DNA of 39,165 nt, from NCBI RefSeq assembly GCF_000186865.1, contig NW_008705564.1, positions 2,529,564 through 2,568,728 on the forward strand, read 5' to 3'. Numbering within the stretch: the stretch's first letter is position 1; every line of letters starts with the position of its first letter. The notes beneath the pieces were generated by a model. The model was not told where the DNA came from. It searched no databases and was given only the letters and a program-made list of their open reading frames with translations. Source of the stretch: Aureococcus anophagefferens. Taxonomy: Eukaryota; Sar; Pelagophyceae; Pelagomonadales; Pelagomonadaceae. Below are positions 1 to 11,564 of this stretch, piece by piece. A program made the translations under genes and the position numbers.

Positions 1-3000
1 ACTGCGCGAAGTCGATGCCCAGCAGGAACGCGTAGATGCCCAGCCGCCGCCAGTTGTTGAGCAGGCCCCGGTGCATGCGGCGCCAGTTCAGGGCGAGGTT
101 GCCCATGTGGACGCCCATGAGGCAGTAGACGCCGCCCGACGCGCCCACGAGCGACCCGTAGGGCACCCACGCGGCCGCGAACAACGCACCGAGCGTGACG
201 CCCATGTAGTACGTCAGGAACAGCGTCCGCGTGCCGTGGACCATCTCCATGGGGATGCCGAAGATGCACTGGATCACCGTGTTGAAGAGGACGTGCTGGA
301 GGCCCCGGTGCACGAGCGAGTAGGACCAGACGCGGTACCCGGGCCGCACGCGGCCGCACCGGTCCGACGCCTTCGAGAAGGGCTCGAAGACGCGGAACCA
401 CAGGTCCTCGGGGCCGCCGACGGGCTCGGCCATGGAGATGCCCGTCTCCGCTTTCGAGCCGTAGTAGAAGAAGAAGCCGAGCTCGACGACGGACACGAGC
501 ACGATGAACGCGGGCCAGTAGTTCGCGGGCAGGTCCCGGTAGTCGACGACGACGTGCGCGCGCCGCACGTCCTTGAACTCGAGCGGGCAGCCCTCGTCGT
601 CGCCGAAGGGTTTGCCGTCGGCGTCGCATTGGAAGCGCGCCTTCTCCGCCTCGGACAGCGCCTGTGCCGAAACCAAATCTTCAACCCGACTTCAATGTGA
701 GCGTATTCGAATGTTTTGACACAAGCTCTTCGGCTGGGCTTCGAGAACTCGACGAGAGCGATCGATCCGTCCAAAAATCAGCCGAATCGACTTTGATTTG
801 ACCGAGCTAGAGAATTCTCAAGTTTGGTCAGGACCACCCAAACCAGTGGTTGGTTTCGGCACAGGACAGCGCCTCGTCGTCGTCGAGGTCGAAGGGGCCG
901 TCGACGTAGCGGAGCGCGTACGTGCCGCCGGCCTCGACGTCGTCCGCGGCGAGCGCCGCGGCCGTCTGCTCCTTTTTGTACGTGACCACGCGGCACTTGA
1001 CGTAGCAGCCCTCCGTGAACTTGGCCTCGAGCACCGCGACGAGGGGCGCGACGTCGACGTCGGGCTGCGAGCTCCCGTAGGACAGGTTCGCGTTGAAGAG
1101 CAGCTCGCAGTACGTGCCCTCGGCGAGCGGGTAGCGGTGGACGTGGTCGTGGGGGATGTGCTTGTCGTCGTAGAGGTGGACGAGGCCGTGCAAATGCTCG
1201 AGGCGCCGCTGGGACTGCGCGTACGAGTGGAGCTGCTGCGTCGACAGCTTCGCGCGCGACGCCGCGCGCACGCTCCGCGCGCGCCGGATGGTGTGGCGCG
1301 TGCCCGCGAGCTCGGACACGGACAGGCGCGCGTCGTCGGCCGTCGTCGCGCACCAGGCTCTCGCCGCCGCGCACCAGTAGTCCGGCCGGAGCATGCGCAG
1401 CCGCGCGGCGCGCGCCTCGCGCTCGGCCTCGGCGCGGAGCACGTCGACGAGCCTGTCCCGCTTCGCCTCGTGCCTGACGATCTTGTCCGGCCGCAGGAGC
1501 ACGCCGTTGAGGCCGTCGGTGAGCAGCGCGTAGTACTCCTTCGACGGCGCCGTGAAGTCGAGGGCCGCGCGGTCGCCGCCGGATTTCAGCCGGAGCGAGA
1601 ACGACCGCGCGAGCTCCGCGGGGCGGCAGTTGCGCTTCAGCACGGGCGCGATGTCCGCGGCCATGGTCGGCGGCTCGACGTGGGGCTCCACGGCCGGGTC
1701 CACGGACGCCATCTCCGCGAAGAGGCACGTGCCCGCGGCCTGGCCGCGCCGCGACGCCCACCGGACGCCGTCGAAGTGCTTGGTGGGGCGAAGCACGATC
1801 TCGCGCCGCTCGCCGTTGCGGCCGTGCTTCAGCACGGGCAGCCCCGCGACGAGCAGGCGCTTGAAGGTCGAGATGGCGACGAGCGCGTCCCGGTCGAGCG
1901 ACGCGCCGGCGTCGGCGGCGGGCGCGCGCTTCCGCTTCGCGAGGAACGACGCGACGGCGCGGTCCGTCGCCGTCGTCTCGTAGCGCACGGTCTTGGCCTC
2001 GCCCGTCTCGACGTCGGCGACGACGAGGCCGACGCCGCTCTGGCGCACGGCGTCCGCGTCGAGCTCGTCGGCCGCGCCGTGGCCGTCGGCCTCGGGCGTC
2101 GACGGCAGGTCCGCGAGGCCCGGCAGCGGCGGCAGCGGGCCGTCCCACGCGCCGTCGAGGCCGTTGTCGCCCGCGTGGCCGAGCGCCGCGCCCGCGCGCA
2201 GGGGCGCGACCCAGGCGCGGTCGCAGAGGACGAGGTCGACGGCCCGCGCGTCGCGGACGGCGGCCCAGTAGTCGCGCGCGGCGTCGAACTCGCCCGTCGC
2301 CGCGGACGGCAGGCGGCTCTTGGACCGCGCGAGCGCCTGGGCAGGACAAGAGAGCGAAATTCCCAACTTCAAAGGCTCCTAGCTCGGCCGGTTTCCACTC
2401 GTTTCGGCTAATTTTTGGACGAGCGATCATCTCTCGGAGCGCTCTCGACGCGTGGATGCTTTTTCCGGAAAGCGTGTGCGCGGAACACTCATGTTGAAGC
2501 GACGTTGAATCACCCTTGTGCTGCCCTGGCGAGCGCGTGGCACATGCGGCTGAGCTCGCTCCGCGACGCGTGCGCGACGCGGAAGTCGCCGTCGAGGCCC
2601 ACGACGACGTCGCCGACGCGCACGCCCGCGTCCGCGGCCGCGGAGGTCATGATCTCCACCCGGAGCCCGTCGGCCGCGGGCTCGAGGCCCAGGTGCGCGC
2701 GCCCGGACGCGAAGAGCGCCGCGAGGTTCACGGTGCGCAGGGGCGCGCGCTCGTCGGCGGGCGGCTCCGCGAAGGCGAGGCGGAGCGGCCGCGCCGCGCG
2801 CTGCAAAGAGGCGGTGAGCGCCGCGAAGCCGCACGCGTCCGTCGGCGGCGCGACGGCCCGGTTGTTCGCGAGGACGAGGCAGTGGCCCGGCCGCACGCCC
2901 GCCGCCGCCGCCGGCGACCCGTCGAGGAGCGCCTCGACGCGCACGGAGCAGCCGCCGCCGAGCGCCGGCGTCCGCACGAGCGTCAGCGAGAGGCCCAGGC

Positions 3001-3166
3001 GCGGGCCCTCGAAGGCCACGGTCGTGAAGCCGGGCGACGGCGGGAAGTGCACGGCCGGCGCCGGCGCGTCGCTGGGGAAGTGCACGGCCGGCGCCGGCGC
3101 GCCGCTGGGGAAGTGCACGGCCGGCCGGGCGGCCTCGGCCGCGAGCGGATTCGTCGTCGCCGCCAT
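1..3166 (-). CDS. PDZ-PDZ-PH-like-rhomboid intramembrane protease, 3' end outside window
   Basis: Three exons are visible: 2537-3166, 873-2336 and 661 to beyond position 1, joined by two introners. Both junctions restore the frame exactly (MCH|ALARSK and DDDE|ALSEAE), giving at least 918 residues. The N-terminus has three 11-residue repeats (AVHFPSDAPAP type), then a PDZ-like domain (about 47-133) and a second one (about 160-215, with AGVRVGDVVVGLDG). The middle contains a PH-like segment ending in KEYYALLTDGLNGVLL. The last exon has a membrane helix, HRGLQHVLFN, and the rhomboid serine-protease motif GASGGVY, whose Ser is the expected nucleophile. The catalytic His of TM6 would lie beyond the left edge. 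Rhomboids cleave substrates within the membrane; PDZ and PH modules could recruit partners or lipids. Start chosen: ATG at 3166, just inside a divergent spacer. The rhomboid call is strong; the PH-like call is tentative. Confidence 0.8.
662..872 (-). mobile_element. Introner B1 (211 bp intron, family B)
   Basis: Acts as an intron of the rhomboid gene. On the minus strand it starts at the 8 bp duplication GCGCTGTC (GC donor) and ends ...GGCACAG; the same 8 bp restart the next exon. The ends carry a perfect 12 bp inverted repeat, GTGCCGAAACCA / TGGTTTCGGCAC, whose sequence differs from that of other family B copies. The shared core TTCGGCTGATTTTTGGACG is on the sense strand. Confidence 0.9.
2337..2536 (-). 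mobile_element. Introner A1 (200 bp intron, family A)
   Basis: Second intron-forming element of the rhomboid gene. Duplication GCGCTCGC on the gene strand; GC donor at its first base and acceptor CTGCCCAG. The core lies antisense to the gene. Ends resemble CTGGGCAGGACAAG and its inverse. Splicing restores MCH|ALARSK without gain or loss. Confidence 0.9.
3042..3125. repeat. 33 bp tandem repeat, 2.5 copies
   Basis: The unit begins GGGAAGTGCACGGCCGGC at 3042, 3075 and 3108. It is in frame with the minus-strand rhomboid gene and encodes an 11-residue repeat (AVHFPSDAPAP type) before the first PDZ domain. Confidence 0.85.
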
Positions 3167-3278
3167 GCTCTCGATGGGTGGTAGTGCTCCGAGGCTGCCC
3201 GAGAGGAAATACCACGTTATTGAAGGGGAGATGCAGCCTGATTTAATTCTTTTGGTGATGCTGCCCGTCGTTTGAGAG
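3167..3278. promoter_or_regulatory. Divergent spacer, PDZ-rhomboid / 3279 gene
   Basis: 112 bp separate the two start codons. It holds GGCTGCCC at 3193-3200 and a related GCTGCCC at 3260-3266, the latter 12 bp before the plus-strand ATG. No TATA box is evident. Assumed to be a shared bidirectional promoter. Confidence 0.55.
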
Positions 3279-4097
3279 ATGGGCCGCGGGAAGCTCTACA
3301 CGACGGGCCAGCCCGGCCTCGAGCGGCCGCCGCCCAAGTTCAAGAAGCCGACGCGGGACAGCGACCTGCGCGACGAGCACGAGAGCGACGACGAGGAGGA
3401 CCTCGACGCGCGGGAGCGGGCGCGGCGCAAGGCGCGCTGGGACAAGCGCTTTTCGCGCTACGCGTCCTGCTGCGTGTTCCCGAAGCGTCCGCCGAAGGCG
3501 ACGCGGGAGGACGCGCCGCGGGAGGAGGCCGTCGACGCCGCCATGGAGGCGGCGTTCGCCGAGGACGCGGACGCCGCCGCCGCGGACGCCGCCGCCGCGG
3601 ACGACCCCGGCGCCGCGGACGACCCCGGCGACGCGCCGGCGCGCAAGTCCGTCGCCTTCGCCGACGCGCCCGGCGAGGACGAGGACGCGGCGACCGTGGC
3701 CGCGTACTACGCCGCAAAGGGCCGGGAGCTGCTCTACAAGGGCCGCGATCCGCCGAAGGAGAAGCGGCGGTCGTCGTCCCGGGCGAAGCGCGACGGCGAC
3801 GGCGAGGCGGCGGACCGGGGCGAGAAACGGGAGCGGCGCCGGTCGTCGCGGAAGGACAAGAAGAAGCGCGCGTCGCTCTCGGAGAAGACGGACGACGACG
3901 TCGACGACTTCCTCAAGGCCGAGGCGTCCGTCGCCTGCGCGGAGGCGGCGCGGTCCGGCTGGTTCGGGGCGTGTACGGCGCCCGCGGTGGAGGAGGAGGA
4001 GGAGTACCTCGTCATGAAGCCAGTCGTGCCGGAGGCCGCGCCGGACGTCGACGACGCCGACGTCGCGCCGCCGCGCGGGGGGCTCTGCATGGGCTAA
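3279..4097 (+). CDS. Low-complexity charged protein of unknown function
   Basis: A single-exon frame of 272 residues starting MGRGKLYTTG. It has an N-terminal K/E/D-rich segment, an Ala/Asp-rich middle (about 85-120), a basic Ser/Lys/Arg-rich stretch (about 155-210) with several RRSS and RKDKKK runs, and a C-terminus with EEEEEYLVMK. There is no recognisable enzyme domain or membrane segment. Support for coding: strong G/C at third positions in this frame, and an ATG at the edge of a divergent spacer with a GCTGCCC motif. The basic and acidic runs would suit a nuclear or scaffold protein, but no function is assigned. The antisense strand is also open here, continuous with the polycystin frame. 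Confidence 0.65.
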   Translation: MGRGKLYTTGQPGLERPPPKFKKPTRDSDLRDEHESDDEEDLDARERARRKARWDKRFSRYASCCVFPKRPPKATREDAPREEAVDAAMEAAFAEDADAAAADAAAADDPGAADDPGDAPARKSVAFADAPGEDEDAATVAAYYAAKGRELLYKGRDPPKEKRRSSSRAKRDGDGEAADRGEKRERRRSSRKDKKKRASLSEKTDDDVDDFLKAEASVACAEAARSGWFGACTAPAVEEEEEYLVMKPVVPEAAPDVDDADVAPPRGGLCMG

Positions 4098-4099
4098 AG

Positions 4100-7000
4100 C
4101 CGTCTTTGTGTGTCGCGGTGGTCCCGTGTACGTGCAGATGAAATTAATCGGCTCGCTGGCTCCGCGGGCGACGTCCGGGCGGCCTCGGCAGTCGACGAGG
4201 ACGTCGATCGGCGGGGGCTCGTCGTCCGGGGCCGCGTCGTCGACGTACTCGAAGCCCGCGCCGAGCGCGAGGAGGCCCGCGACGGCGAGGTCCGTGTGGC
4301 CCTGCGCGTAGTTGTACATGTGGCGGAAGATGCCGCGCCAGTCGATCGTCGCGGCGCGCGCGGGCGAGACGCGCGCGAGGGCCCGGAGGTCGACGACGCC
4401 GTGGAGCTCGAGGAGCCGGCGGATGGCCTCGGCCTCGTCCGGCGTCGTCTCGCCGTCGCCGTCGAGGTCGCTCGTCGAGCTCCCGTAGCGCGCGGCGAGG
4501 TTCACGGCCGCGGCGGCCCAGAAGGAGACGTCGACGGCGTCGGCGCCTTTACCGCCCGCCGCGGCGGCCGCCGCCGCGCGGTCCGCGGCGGCGGCGCAGA
4601 GGGCGACGGTGAGGCAGAGGACGTCGACGGCGACGACGCGCTCGTCGGGGCCCGGCCGCCACGCGACGACGCCCGCGCAGAAGGCCTCCTCGTCGTCCCA
4701 GGCGCGCGTCGCCGCGGCCCAGACCCGCGCGTGCGTCGGGCTCCGGGGGGCGGCGTCGGCGGCGCCGAGGCGCTTCAGCTCGCGGACGAGGAGCGGCGCC
4801 GGGACGAACGCGGGGTGCGCGCCCGTGCCGCGGAAGAACGCGCGGACGAAGAAGCCCGTCGGGTCGCGGCGCCTGACGGCCGTCGTGGAGCTGTAGCCGT
4901 CGACGACGATGGCGAGCAAGACATTTAACAGCACGAAGAAGCCCAGGAACATGTAGGACCAGAAGAAGATCTGGGCCATGGCGTCGTCCGACGGGAGCCG
5001 GTCGTACTCGAAGAGTCCGCACAGAGCCGCGAGCATGGTGACGCAGGCGCTCGTCATGTCGGCGAATTCGTCGTAGTCGCTGCCGAAGAGGAGGGCCCCT
5101 AGAAAGGAATAAATCGCCAGAATGATGCCGAAGAGGATGATCCAGAAGCCGATGGAGTGCGCGATGTTGACGATCGTCTTCGAGATGATGCCGTAGCGCG
5201 GGTGGAAGTGGAGGGCCTTGAGGGTCTGGCCCACCAGAAGGATGAGGCCCAACGTCGCGACGAAGTCGTAGGCGGCCAACGTCGCGACGAGGGCCTCGAG
5301 GTCCGCGAAGACGCGCTGCGCGCGGCCCGTGTCGGGGCCCGCCTTGAAGATCCGCTCCGTCGCGAGGACGTCGTGGACGTCGTACTTGGCCTCGAGGTCA
5401 AAGCGCCGCGACTTCTCGATGACGAAGAGCCAGAGGGGGACGAGGACGGCCTGAGTGGCGTACCCCGCCAGGTCGATGAGGTTCTTGAGGTCCGACACGT
5501 AGCGGCGCGCGGACCCGGTCTTCTCGACGGTCACGCCGATCTCGACGACCTCGACGAAGACGAGGCCGCAGCCCGCGGCGACGAGCAAGAACTCCAGGAT
5601 GACGCGGACGTAGTCGAGGCCCGTCTGGTAGTAGTTCACGTCGACGAGCACGAGGTCGACGTCGTACGAGAGCGAGCCCGCGGGGTCCGGCGCGACGGTC
5701 GCGGTCAGGAGGGCGAAGATCTCGAGCTCCGGGTTAAACGCCAGGATCTGGAACTTCGCCTCGGCCGTCGACTTGTCGAAGTAGCCGCCCTCGACGGCCT
5801 GGTCGAAGATCTGGTACGCGCGGGACGCGTTCGCGTCCGTCGCGATAAAGATCGGAAAGTCGCGCGGGAAGCGATCCTCCGCCCCGAAGAAGCCCGCGCC
5901 GCCCCGGACGGTCGCGTCGTGCGCGGCGCCCATGCGGAATTCGAAGGGCACGGGCCTACGAGATGCGCCGGTGACGAGTGTCCTTCGTTTCCCCGGTCGA
6001 AAGCTCTCGAAAGCCGTCGCGGCCGCGGGACGCGGCCGCGCGCAGGCCCGTCTCCTCCGAGAAGAGCTCGTAGGCCGTCGATCCGACGTTCGTCGCCCGG
6101 TAGAAGCCGCTCTCGGGGTTGAAGGTCGCGTCGTAGCCGAAGGGCGACCGGTCGCTCCCGTCGCTGTCGCCGTCGTCGTCGTCCTCCAGGGACTCCGGCG
6201 CCGTCGCCTGGCAGCTCTCGCCGATGGCGTCGCGGAGCGTCGACGCGAACGCGCCGTCGTCGCCTGGGCAGCACAAGAGTGATTCAACGTCGTTTCAACG
6301 TGAGTGTTCCGCGCGCTCGCGTTACGGAAAACACATCCACGCTTCGAGACCGTTCCGAGAGATGATCGCTCGTCCCAAAATCAGCCGAAACGAGTGGAAA
6401 ATGGCCGAGATCGGAGCCTTTGAAGTTGGGAATTTCGCTCTCTTGTGCTGCCCTGGTCGTCGCCGACGCGGTTCGCGGGGCAGCGGTCGAGCGTCGCGCG
6501 CCGCTGCGTCATCAGGATGCCGTAGAGGACGACGTTCGGCGTCGAGAGGCAGCGGATGCGGGGCAGGGCCTCCGGCAGGTCGGGGAACATGTCGACGTCT
6601 TCGCCGGCGACGGTGAAGTTGACCGCGCGGCGGCGGCCGGCGCCGTCGCCGGCCTCGGCGTCGCCGCCCGTCGTCGGGTCGCACTCGGGGCATGCCAGGG
6701 ACGGCACGAGGACCTTGGACGCCTCGCGGGCCTCGGCGACGAGGCTCGCGTTGCCCAGCGACGACCGCGGCACGCGGTCGAGCGCGAGGCGGTCGAGCAC
6801 GGCCTCGCGGAGCGCGGAGGGCACGGTCGCGTGGACGCGGCCGTCGCCCGTCGTCATCGCGAAGTGGGCGAAGGTCGCGCCGAGGGGGTCCGAGGCCGCG
6901 TCCCTGGCGTACCAGGGAGCGTGGCAGCCGCCGCGCGCGTCGTCGCAGCAGTCGCCGCCGTCGTAGTCGCACCCCAGGAGGTTCAGGTCCAGGTCGCAGG

Positions 7001-10000
7001 TGCCGTCGCCGTGGCGCAGGGCGTCGCAGGTCTCGCTCGACAGGGGCGCGGCTTCCACGACGCTGTCCCGCGTGCCCTCGTCGTCGAGGCGCCAGAACGC
7101 GGCCGCGTAGAGCGCGTCCGGCGTCGCGTCGAACGCGTTCGCGTAGCCCTCGGGCGTACCGGACGCGTTCCGCGCGTTGCAGAGGTCGCCGTCGCAGCTC
7201 AGGCACCAGCTCGGCTGGCGGAAGGCCGCGACCTGGTCCTCGCCGCCGAGGAAGCTCGCGCAGGCCCAGTAGTCGTCCATGTCGTCGTGGACGACGTAGG
7301 CGTCGCTCACGTCGGACCGGCAGGCGCCGACGCCGACGAACGACGCGGGCCACGTCGCCTCCAGGTCCCCGTACCACTCCACGTGCGCGAAGTACTCCGC
7401 GACGCCGGCCGCGGGCCAGGCGAACTCGGCGCCGACGCAGCCCGTCTCGCCCCGCGCGCACGTCGCGACGGCGCCGGGCTCGAGGACCCAGTACGGCCCG
7501 TCGGCCGGCGCGGTCGCGTCCGCCGCGAGGACGCGCCACGACGTGTAGCACCGCACGGCGGCGGCGGCCCCGTCGTCGTCCTCCTCGTCCTCCGCCGCCT
7601 CGGCGCAGTCGCCGGCGGCGGAGAGCGCGCCGGCGGCGGAGACGCGGATCGCGGCGCCTCCAAAGGGCGCGCCGCCCTCGAGCACGGCGCCGCCGAAGAA
7701 GTCGTCGCCGAAGCCGTCGCCGCGGCGGTAGAGCCCCCAGAAGACCTCGTAGGCGTACCAGTCGTCGGAGACGTCGACGGCCCAGCAGCTGTCGACCGGG
7801 AGGCACGCGCGCGTCGTCGTGGCCGCGTAGTACGGGCCGGGGAAGGTCACGTTCCCGGCGGCGTCCAGGCGCGTCAGCGACAGGACGGCGCCGGACCAGC
7901 CGTCGCCGAAACTGTCGAAGGTCCAGACGACGACGTCCGCGCCGTCGTCGCAGGGCGAGGCCTCCTCCGGCGTCGTCGCCGCGTCCCAGAAGTCCGACGC
8001 GTCCGACGCCGCGCCGTCGGCGACCGACGCGCAGCGCGAGCCGTCGTCGACGGAGGCCCGGCCGCCGTCGACGAAGATGAGCGTCGGCGCGGCGCCGACG
8101 ACGGGCGCCGCGAGCGCGTACTCGCCGCCGTCGATGATCTGGTCGAGGCTCGCGGCCGAGGACCGCGGGTCGGAGACGCCGCCGTAGGTCTCGAAGGCGT
8201 AGCAGCCGTCGCCGAGGCAGACGTCGTCGACCGCCTCCTGCAGGAGGCCGCCTCCCGCGAGCGCGTAGTAGGCCTCCGTCAAAAAGTCGTTCGTCCCGGA
8301 GGCGATCGTCGCGCCGGCCGCGTCGCGGAGCTCGTAGGCCGCGCCGCGCCAGCCCTCGTCGCGGGAGAGGAGCTCGACGCGGACGCAGGCCTCCTCGCCG
8401 TCGTCGCGCGGGCCGCCGACGAGCGCGACGGAGTCGACGGCGAGGTCGCCCATCCACTGGTAGGTCGTCGCGACCCAGCGCAGGCCGACGACGTCCGCGT
8501 CGAGGTCGACGCGCGCGGCGTGCCAGCGCTCGCCCTGGTCGTGGGCGGCGGCCCAGGCCGACGTCCAGTTCGCGGCGCCGGTGACGTTCCGCAGCGCCTG
8601 GACCTCGAGGCGGCCCGCGCGGAGGCCGAACATGCTGTACTCGAACGAGAGCGTCGCGGGCCCGTCGAGGAGGAAGGGGGGCGACCGCATCAGGAAGTCG
8701 TCGCCCGGCGGGGTCGTGCCGCTGGCCTCGGTGTAGACGTAGGACCGCAGGTTCGCCGCGCCGTCGGCGATCGCGTTCGCGCCGGGGCCCGTCGCCGATC
8801 CCGCCACGCCGACGGTCCAGTCGAAGGGGAGGTCGCCGTCGCTCGCCCCGGCGTGGAGGGCCCAGCCCGCGCAGGCGCCGTGGGTGAACGCGCAGGCGAC
8901 GCGCTCCGCGGACGGGGTGAGGGGCGCCCGCGAGAACGCCGGCGTCGGCGCGGGCGTCGGCCCGGCCGTCGGCGAAGACGTCGCCTCCTCCGCGAGGCGC
9001 TCGGCGTACTGGGCGTAGGTGCAGCCGTACAATTTGGCCTGGGGCCCCTCGAAGCCGTTCTTGTGGTCGTCGCAGGTCCGGGGGACCGCGCAGTAACTAG
9101 AACGGAGGTTCTCGTCGAACCAGAAGTCGAGCGCGTGGTCGTCGAACCACGTGTCGTTGTACTGGAGCATGGGGTCGCAGCTCCAGCCCTTGGGCTCTCT
9201 CGTCGCGTCCCAGAGGCAGTTGGCCTTGTGGTTGTCGATGCACCACCACGGGTTGTTGTAGGAGACGGCCCCCTCGCAGTTGGCCGCGTCGTCGTCGGGG
9301 GCCGGCGTCGACCAGTGGTTCGAGCCGCGGAACTCGGCCTCGCCCGTCGACCGCTTGACGAGCGCGTAGGCGTACCGACCCCCGGCTTCGACCGATTCGT
9401 CGCCGCCGCCCTCGATGTTGAAGACGTACTGGCGGTCGGCGCAGAGGAGGAGGGATTGGGACGAGCAGCCGCTCTCGGAGTCGTCGCCCCAGCGGACCTC
9501 GTACGCGCGGCGGGCCGCGGCCTTGGCGGCGCGGATGTCCGCCTGCGACGCGGCCGCGGCCAGCGGCGCGGCCTCGCGCGGGAGCGCCCAGACGACGAGG
9601 GTGTCGTTGTCGGCCCAACGGACGAGGGGCCCGGACGCGTAGGAGTCGAGCAGCAGCACGTCGTAGGTCTCGCACGCGCCGCTCCAGGCCGTCGCGTTCG
9701 CGCCGCCGAGCCCCGGGGGCGCGCCGCGGTCCGTCCAGAAGCGCCGCTCGGTCAGGTCGCCGTCGAGGCGCGGGGGCAGCTTCCACCAGTCCGCGATGGC
9801 GCCGAGGGACGCGCTCCGGTGGTAGACGGCGCGCTCCGGGTCCGTGGCCACGAGGCGCGCGACCGGGTCGTCGTCGGTGCCGCCGCCGTCGCCGCGCCGC
9901 GCGTCGTAGGAGAGGCGGCCGTCGCGCCAGGTCATCGTCGTCGCGTCGAAGCCGTCGTAGAGGTCGTCGCCGAAGCAGACGCGGTCGTTGTCGACGACCT

Positions 10001-11564
10001 CGCACGTGCACCGGGAGCCGTCCGCGGGCTCGGGGCACGGGTCCCACGACTCGCACGTCTCGACGCCGTCGCCGTCGCTCGCGCATAAAGCGCCGCGGAC
10101 CGCGGGCGTCGCGACGCGGATCTGCTCCCCCGACGCGGGGTGGGGCCACGTGAAGTTCGCGAAGGCGATGCGGAGCTCCCAGTCCCCGCTGTAGAGGTCC
10201 AGGACCTTGTCGCCGCCGAAGAGGGCCCCGTCGACGTCGAGCTCCGCCGTCCGGTAGGGCAGGCCGCCGATGTCGACGTCGCCGTCGAAGACGCACACGC
10301 GGTCGAAGTGGCCGTGCTGCGTGTCGGCGCGGTGGCACACGTTCCAGCCCGCCGCGGGCGCGCGGTCGAGCGCGCCGTCGTCGTCGAGGACGCCCCAGGA
10401 CTTGGGCGCGATGCCGAAGACGTAGTCCTCGCGCGCGAGCGCCTTGACGAGGGCGACGGCGCGCTTGAGCTTCCAGGCGTCGAAGAAGCGGACGGTCACG
10501 GGGGACGTCGGCGCCGCGCCGCAGTCGGCCTCGCAGCCCGGGAAGCGCCGCCCGTCGGCCGCGCCGGCCCAGGACGGGAACTCGTCGGGCGCGACGCAGC
10601 GGCCGTCGCCGCACTGGACCGAGTCGTCGAAGATGCGCGGCATGACGACGTCGCGGACGTGGTCCACGGCGGCGTCCCAGTGCTCCACGACGGCGTTCGC
10701 CTCCATGGACGCGTCGTAGGTCACGCCCGTCTCGAGGCCGAGGAATGACCGGTAGACGGACGCGTACTGCCGCCGCAGCGGGCCGACGCCGACCTGGCGC
10801 TGGAGCGCGAGGACCGTGAGCAGCAGCAGGAAGTAGACGAGGAAGAGGCCCAAATTCCGGTAGTCGCCGACCATGTCCAAATCGTACTCCAGCTCGCCGC
10901 GGAACTTGTCGACGAGGAGCCGCAGCGCGCCGCTCGTCGCCTCGCCGTCCTCGAGCGGCGGGTTGGTCGTCGCGCGGTGGCCGGGCCGGTAGAGACGCAG
11001 CTTCGCCGCCCGGTTCACCGTGCTCTCGGGCACGAGGCGCTCCGCGACCTGCCGGTAGTACGTGCCCAGGTCCGCCGGGTCCCTGTGGCGCATCGACGGC
11101 AGCCGCGAGAGGCTCCGCCGGAAGGTTTCAGACGCGCGCCGCGCCAGGCGGGGCACCGCCGCCGCCGCGACGCCCTCGGCGCCGCGCGCCCCCTCCGCGC
11201 GCGCGCCGGCCGCCGGCTCGACGCCCTCGGCGCCACGCGCCCCCTCCGCGCGCGCGCCGGCCGCCGGCTCGACGCCCTCGGCGCCGCGCGTCCCCTCGCG
11301 CGCGCCGTTCGCCGCCGCGGCGCCCTCGGCGCCGCGCGTCCCCTCCGCGCGCGCGCCGTTCGCCGCCGGCCTCGGCACGTCGACGGGCGGGGCCGTGAGC
11401 GGGGCCGTGAGCGGGGCGAGCCACCTCGGGCCGGGCGGGTTGGGCTGTCGGACGGGCGGCAGAGGGACCTCCGGCGCCGTCCTCCTCAAAGCGACGGGCT
11501 CGTCCTCTCCGTCCTCCTCGAAGCTACAGCTCGCGTCCTGCACCTTGCTCCTCCCATTGCCCAT
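4100..11564 (-). CDS. Giant polycystin (PKD/TRPP-type) cation channel with LNR and MAM ectodomains
   Basis: Exons: 6464-11564, 6005-6263 and about 4100-5955, with introner A2 and a 49 bp GC-AG intron (5956-6004) between them; about 2,400 residues. The chosen start gives MGNGRSK, an N-myristoylation-like leader; an upstream in-frame ATG lies at 11606. Order: proline-rich and 17-residue Ala/Glu/Gly repeats (about 65-150), TM1 (about 236-254), a huge loop with an LNR-like CGDGRC segment, a MAM-like domain (about 885-1050), two GDGW-GA repeats, an LNR (about 1510, CDYDGGDCC), then a polycystin TOP-like region and S2-S6. Pore-side helices include LNVLLAIVVDGYSS. Polycystins conduct cations at cilia or other membranes. 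The true stop is uncertain: the frame stays open to 3243, antisense to the neighbouring gene, but family-like sequence ends near 4100. Confidence 0.8.
5956..6004 (-). other. 49 bp GC-AG intron in polycystin gene
   Basis: The reading frame changes between GFRE and PVPFEF. A donor at GAGA|GCTTTC and acceptor CTCGTAG|GCCC is the only phase-compatible GY-AG pair I found; it joins the two frames without a stop. It is too short to be an introner. Confidence 0.65.
6264..6463 (-). mobile_element. Introner A2 (200 bp intron, family A)
   Basis: Splits the polycystin gene. Duplication GCGACGAC on the gene strand, GC donor, acceptor CTGCCCAG; splicing restores NRVGDDGAFAS. The core is sense with respect to the gene, opposite to A1, A5, A6 and A7. 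Confidence 0.9.
11160..11372. repeat. Tandem repeat of ~50 bp coding Ala/Glu/Gly repeats
   Basis: Four to five imperfect units containing CGCCCTCGGCGCC and CGCGCGCGCC lie in frame in the polycystin N-terminus. They encode about 17-residue units around ARGAEG. Copy number is likely to vary between strains (inference). Confidence 0.8.

Noticed and set aside
71..700. Plus-strand 209-codon frame at the left end
   Set aside because: It is antisense to the rhomboid exon, whose GASGG and HRGLQHVLFN motifs are decisive.
778..2430. 550-codon minus frame running across introner A1
   Set aside because: It is out of phase with the PDZ-rhomboid frame and Arg-rich; the 828-2372 frame gives sensible protein and exact splices.
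6420..10088. 1,222-codon open frame on the plus strand
   Set aside because: It is antisense to the polycystin exon. Very GC-rich DNA leaves long shadow frames; this one is Arg/Val/Gly-rich with no domain.
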